Positions 58,415 to 64,000 of a DNA stretch of 64,000 nt are shown one piece after another. Made by a program: the position numbers and the translations under genes. Within the stretch, counting starts at the first letter, position 1, and every line of letters starts with the position of its first letter. The notes beneath the pieces were generated by a model that worked only from the letters and a program-made list of their open reading frames with translations, was not told the DNA's origin and did no database searches. The stretch is taken from contig CM052358.1 in NCBI GenBank assembly GCA_028551475.1, forward strand, positions 2,730,501 to 2,794,500, given 5' to 3'. The DNA is from Casuarina equisetifolia. Its lineage: Eukaryota > Streptophyta > Magnoliopsida > Fagales > Casuarinaceae.

Positions 58415-60909
58415 CTCTGCGTGTTTCAGAGTGGCTCCGAGAGTGAGAGTTCAGAGGGCTTTAAATGTGCGTGTCATACGTGACCGGTGGCCACTTAAAG
58501 ACTCGAACCTCCGCTCCCTCCGGTTCCTTCTCCTACGGTTTATGATGATGTATTTTCCTCAAAGATGACGTATAAAACAAAATACTATTTATTTCAAAAA
58601 CGTTCTAAACACAATATTAATTTATTTGGATTTAAATTCTTAACTATAAATTTATAATTAAACTTGAGGCTGGAAGTCAAAAGTGACAGCGGAAATCTTG
58701 GTACAACCTCTCACACCAAACAATAAATATTAAAAATCTCTTTTTTCTTCTTTCTTTAAAACCCCTTACAACCAGAAATCACTATGGGATTTTTATTCAT
58801 CTTAATCATAGACATTATATTACAAATAACGCGTAGAACATTGTAAATATTAAAAAAAAAATTATTAAAATAGTTTTGCATAATAAAGTTTGGTACTAGA
58901 CACTGGATGGAAGATTACTTTCACCCACGGGCCCGTGAGTGAACAGTGCTATGGAATTGATGCTTTGTTTGTTTGGTCAAGTTCAGGCTGGAGCCCAGAT
59001 GCCCTGTGAAGACTGAAGAACCCTGGTTCCCACGAAGACGAGAGGCTGGAATTTGCTTGGTAATTGTATTCTAGATTTTATTCATTGTAAGATCTTTTAA
59101 GTTCGTTCAAGATTGATATTCTAGTGATTTCTTTGTTCTTTTTTTCTTTTTTTTTTGGAAGTTTGAGTTGGTAAACAAATCAGATCTTAAAAGTTCTTTT
59201 TATTAGATACTTTTTAAGTTTTTGATATGATTTGGACATAAAGAAGGAGAAACATAATGCTTTAACTCTCTTGAAGCAGAATAGAAACCCAAAAAGATGT
59301 CATAATTTTGTCTCGACATCTAGAACTCACAGGTAAAGAATATAATTTAGCTTAGATGATGAGAACACTAATCTGTACAGTTTCGATCTTTTACAAATCG
59401 TTGGGTACCATATCATGTCAGCAATAGCAATGCTAGAGACTGAGAATAAGGAAAAACAGGAAGGAGAAAGATGGCTAATCGATATATAACATCTACTGAT
59501 GTTCTAGTTCCAAAATTTGTATTTTCGAAGATATGGTATGATATTTAATGTGAACTTAAAGCCTTCAGACCAGACACAAAATGCCACATGTATGCAGCAG
59601 AGGGCACCTGACTTTCGGGAATGCCCATTTTTTTTTGGGATGATAAATCATTAAATGAAGCTAGCTGCTCACACAAAATAATAAATAAAAAAAAAAACAT
59701 CAGGGCAGCCTGATGTAAAGACTGGAGCTTCTGGTATCCTGACACCATTCTGGGTTTCTTTCCCATTTTTGGGTCTTTGGCCGACCACAAAAACTCAATT
59801 TTTAATGCGACTATTGTCGAGATTGAATGCATAATAAAAAGGTTCAGAATTACTGTTCCCAGAAAATATGGTACGCTATTTAATGTTATCAAGCCATTGG
59901 ATGGATCTACATACCCAAACAGAAAAAGAATATCATTAATGCAGCATGATGCTTAGGGAGTTGGAGGAGCTTCTGCTAACATGACAGATTCGACGTTACT
60001 CCAATTTAATACGATCTGTTCTTGGACTCTTTACATTTATGAATTGGATCAAGACAGCCACTTCCTTTTATGTGATTATCAATGGCAGATAAGACTCAGA
60101 TTGTATACCTAGAACTTCGCAGCTTGTATGTGCATGAATTCCTCTTCAAGATGTCTTTACATCATCACCACCACCCATGTGATGGACATCACATGTTGCA
60201 TTTTAAGCCTGCGTTCGGTGTACAAAGCTTCTTATATCAGTCTGAGGACATTCTGCTCAGAAGCCCTGAATCTGAGGATCTATTATCTAGACATTTGTAA
60301 GACGGATCTCCTTATGTTGCTGGGAAGTCATACCGTTCTCCGACATAAGCAAATAACCAATGATCATACATTTGACAAAACATACTGCTAAAAATGTGTG
60401 TGTCGTGTATAGTTGGAATACTATTAACTGAATATTGTAGCTGCCGATTTACAGAGGTTACAACACCCATTTGCCCAGCTATTATGCAATTATTGGTGTT
60501 TAAGACATACACGAAGTAAACAAAATTCCAATAATCCCACGATAAGGCATCCTTGCTCTTCCGTACAAATTCCGAATGTTTGCATCTTTCACATATCAAT
60601 CTCTGAGGGTACAAAGTCTTACAAGATACTTTAAAAAGAAAGAGAACATTTCTCACTAGGAGAAAAAGGAAGGAAAACAAAAATTCCCCCTCCAACCTTA
60701 CAAGCGCTGAAACTCTCATCTGATCATTAAATTTACTGGCCGATCATATATTCGATTGAATCTAAATGGCTAGGAGAAGAGAAAGAAAACAGTAGGCCGC
60801 ACCTGAACTCCAAATATTAAATCCATGGTTTTGTCACAGAAGCAATGGCAACTCTCAATTTCCATGGACATATTTGCTTATGATCTGAAGGGCATAAAAG
60901 CAGTAGGGC
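58415..60909. other. Spacer between NUP35 and the CASP-like gene
   Basis: 58415 to about 58560 is the leader and promoter side of the CASP-like gene and is GC-richer. The rest is AT-rich. Frames at 59545-59892 and 60312-60719 (minus) are low-complexity and show no motif. The part next to 60,909 is probably the NUP35 3' untranslated region. Confidence 0.55.
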
Positions 60910-63900
60910 CTAAACTCCAAACATCAAATCCATAATTTTGGACACCAGAGACTTTGTCGGGGAAGCAATAGCACCTCCCGACTGCCGCGCATTAGTATTG
61001 CCATTTTGAAGATAGTAGGGGCGAGAAGGGGCCCTCAATGAGTTCAGCTCTGAGGATTTTGTGGATGGGTGAGGGGGTAAAGTCATGAATCCCTGATTGT
61101 TAATCCTTTCATTCAACGCCTGGCGTTGCAGTGGATCCAATGGCTTCACACCTACAATTAGGGCTCCATTAATTTGCATGCCATTTTTGCTAAGTGCCTT
61201 CTGAGCATCAAAACGATTCTGCACCAACAACAAAGCAACCAAATCACCACTATTGGATACGAAGTAGTTTGAAAAGTAAAGGCAGCAGTCGCAACTGTAA
61301 CCCAACAACAGCTTTAGGAAAAAATTTCCAAATAATGACCAGCACAGCAGTGAGAGTATTGTCAAAGCAGATACAGAAAACCAAGATACTATTTGTCAAG
61401 TATCGAAAAAAACCAGCCTTATTTTTCATTTTAGCAATGGAAAGTACTTTAAAATCCAAACTGAAAAATGCCTTAGGCTGTCCATGTCAAGATTCACATA
61501 CTATATCTGACATGCAACAGATGAATTAAAGGCAATATTAGGAGAACATCTTGAAAATATCAACTTCATCTCAATTGTCTCTATACGATAGACATAATAA
61601 AGACTCTAAACCAAGACCCAAGTATAAAAGACAGAGAGAGCAGTTTCTAATTTACTAAATGGAATAAGATTATTGAACATACATGCTTACAGAATTAGTA
61701 TTTCCGAAATGATGACAAGAAAATCAAGGAAATACGCTCTGGATGCCCTGAGGACAAAATCCACCTTTTGAATGTGTTACCCCATTAAACCGGTAGATAG
61801 TTAAAAGAATTTCTGTTCTAGAGTAAATGAGCATACAAAGTTGATGGACTCTCGTGACAACTGGTGGCATTTGTAGAATACATTGAAGTATCCACCCACC
61901 AAAGAGTCAGCTTTAAACATGAAAGGAATAAGTAGCAGTTTTTACAGACCAAGCACATCAAAACCAAAGAAAAGAATTTCTCAGAGGAAAACACCTTCAC
62001 AAAACAAAAGTGTCAAGAGAAAACAATTACTAAAACTGTCTCTGGTCTGCCAGCTTTTGGACAACGAAAGAAAAAACCAAGGAGATTCTGAGTTTGTCAC
62101 CCTCTTGAGTTAATTTAAGTCCCGTTTGCCAAACACTTCTCACCAGTAAGCGTGACAAGAATGGTTTTCAACTAGACAGAGTGCAGTTGCACCAAAGGCC
62201 ACAAGAAATGAAGGAATAAAGAGACCATTAATGATGAACATAAAAACAAGAGGAAAGAAGAAGAACCTGATATAAAATGTGCATCCAGTTAGCATCTCTT
62301 GGACCAGGAATATGTTTCACAATCACACCACACTTTTCAAACTCCCTCAAAACTAAATTCGTATCAGCAGGGGAAAACCTAGAAAGAAAAAAGACAAGTA
62401 TTAAAGACTAACAACATAACAAATGAGTAAACAAACACATTTCATAAGCTTACACAGCAGACAACCGAGGCATTATAACAAATTAGCTTTAAAGGGCATA
62501 GGCTAAAGTAAACTGCTTAGAACCAAACCAAGAAGCTTCAAACAGTAGAACCTCTTGTTTCAGAGAAGGAAACACCATGAGGTATGTTTGATCTTCAATC
62601 TCAAGAGGAAGCCTTAAAGATTCTTCAATTCTCAGATTTACCAACACAAAAGTCAAGGAATGATTATAGCTTCTTTAGCAAAGTTTCTGGAAATTAATTC
62701 CAGCGTTTGCACAAGTGTTCCATAGGATTCAAAAAAGAATATTCATTTGATAAACCAAGGAGTGTTTCTGAAATAACAAAAAAGCAAGAAGTATTTTCAA
62801 GAAATGAAAAACAAAACAAAAAAGCCACAAAAAAATTGAACCAGATGGAAACCAGCAGTACCCCTCATCTTCAAGGGGTAAAGACCACATAAACAAATCC
62901 CACTATCGTTCACCACTTGAGTCCTATTTTTCTTTCCTTTTTCCCCTCCTATCTTATTACAGGTTTCTCATCGCTATCAATCTGGATTAATATTCTGGGA
63001 ACTGAGCAGTTAAAATCGTGTAGTTTAATCTAGTTTATCTCATTCACTAGTCCTTCACGTTGAGAAAAATGCTTCACTATCGAATCTAGTTCATCTCATT
63101 TACTAGTCCTACATGTTTTGAAAATGATTCACTACCAAAGTCACCGGGTGTTCACTTAACTGAACTTGCATGGTAGACTTGCATAACATAGAGCCTGATT
63201 CGTATAACTTTTTCAGTCAATACAAGGTGCAATAATTAACTGAAACTACCATGGACAGCACAATTTTTCATGCCAAAAGCAACTTAAAAGATAGACAGAC
63301 TATATAAACCAGGCATAAGTATGTAAACTCGAGATCATATAAACAAAAGAACGTTTTTCAAACATTAAAGTAAATCTTCCTTTGATATTCATCCTATGTA
63401 TAGCTCTGAATTAAATAAAAGACAACTACACAGAAGATGCAAGGATGAAGACAGATTCAAGCCAGATAATAAATAGGTGAAACTGAAAAAGACAAAAGAA
63501 AGAATAAAACAATACCCATAGACAGTAACCCATTCTTCCTCATCGAGGTTCCCTGCAGGCATGCAGTTACTCTGTATCTCTGGTCTTGCAACTTCCCTTG
63601 GGGGAGGAAGTGTGATCAAAGCACCAGGCTGGACCACACCCTCAACAGGTGAACTCCTCCCTTTGTCATCTTGCTCACCACCACTCTTTGCAGGTGTTGT
63701 AGGTGACCACCAATTCAAACCTGGTGAACTCTGTTGGTTTTGCTCGGCACCCATCAAGGCATAAGAAGTGCTTGCCTCTGATTTGCCTTTCCCTGGAGTT
63801 GAGAAGTCTCGACCAGAACTCTGAATTGGACTTCGGGGGTCAGATTTGACTTCTGGAGATATTGGATAATCAGGAATTCCAGATTCAGGTGAAAAATCAG

Positions 63901-64000
63901 AACGGTCTTCCAAGGTGAAAACAGGGGGAGGCGGAAGATCTGAGCCTGAAAAATTCTCACGCCATAAAGCAGATACTGCAGCTGCCTGACCTGGAGTTGA
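60910..64000 (-). CDS. NUP35: Nucleoporin NUP35 (NUP53 family), 3' part; 5' end outside window
   Basis: Minus strand; visible exons are 64000-63516 (partial, in frame from 64000), 62378-62267 and 61218-60910, joined by GT-AG introns. They encode the last 301 residues. The partial exon gives a Pro/Ser-rich region with DRSDFSPESGIPDYPISPEV, then GVVQPGALITLPPPREVARP and NLDEEEWVTVYG. The next two exons complete the RNA-recognition-like MPPN fold (FSPADTNLVLREFEKCG, GPRDANWMHILYQ, NRFDAQKALSKNGMQINGAL). The C-terminus ends SKIMDLMFGV, the amphipathic membrane-binding end seen in the family. NUP35/NUP53 links inner-ring nucleoporins to the pore membrane and dimerises through MPPN. Nothing in the visible part looks broken; the N-terminus lies beyond the right edge. 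Confidence 0.95.
63028..63139. repeat. 56-bp imperfect tandem duplication in a NUP35 intron
   Basis: ATCTAGTTTATCTCATTCAC...TTCACTATCGA at 63028 is followed 56 bp later by ATCTAGTTCATCTCATTTAC...TTCACTACCAA. Confidence 0.75.

Noticed and set aside
59545-59892. Minus-strand frame of 115 codons with hydrophobic runs
   Set aside because: Built on A/T runs, no conserved motif, no codon pattern unlike the flanks.
60312-60719. Minus-strand frame of 135 codons downstream of NUP35
   Set aside because: Probably in the NUP35 3' region; no recognisable domain and no splice link to the gene.

Overview
The window is nuclear DNA of a flowering plant, most likely a woody eudicot. The reasons are AT-rich intergenic DNA, short spliced exons with GT-AG introns, a nuclear tRNA-Arg, Ty1/copia LTR retrotransposons, and plant-only families (DREB/ERF factor, ankyrin-PGG membrane proteins, early nodulin-like phytocyanin, FtsHi2, CASP-like protein). 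The species cannot be fixed from the sequence alone.

Layout. 1-12,200: one intronless DREB-type AP2/ERF gene (2550-3260, +), a tRNA-Arg(TCT) at 7282-7354 preceded by three 69-bp tandem repeats, and long stretches without recognisable genes. 11,130-45,080: a family cluster of ankyrin-repeat/PGG membrane protein genes (ACD6/ITN1-type), all on the + strand. Copies A (12325-14538) and B (16975-19490) have open three-exon structures with identical exon lengths. Copy C (21219-23662) is broken by two single-base shifts in its last exon. Copy D (36803-44735) is split by a 5.5-kb copia element and also has a stop and shifts. Between them lie truncated exon-1 relics, repeated copies of the upstream unit, a second copia element (28726-34194) sitting in a duplicated piece of the B upstream region, an older copia remnant (about 26,000-27,738), and a 124-bp captured fragment of the phytocyanin gene found at 45,260-46,107.

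45,260-64,000: single-copy housekeeping or developmental genes, mostly on the - strand. They are an early nodulin-like (ENODL) phytocyanin, an 11-exon FtsHi2 gene (plastid AAA ATPase with a degenerate protease site), a small secreted proline-rich protein with a CX3CX3C-X12-CX3CX3C tail (+ strand), a three-exon CASP-like membrane protein, and the 3' part of the nucleoporin gene NUP35, which runs off the right edge.

The genes do not form one pathway. The striking feature is the birth-and-death history of the ankyrin-PGG cluster. It can be ordered from shared junctions, empty sites and LTR divergence: tandem duplication gave the A/B and C/D pairs, a piece of the B upstream region was copied to 27,862-35,063, and copia elements then entered that copy and exon 3 of D. 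No wholly new molecular system is proven here. The best candidates for novelty are the repeated upstream unit of the cluster, the phytocyanin-copia chimera, and the small cysteine-hairpin secreted protein.
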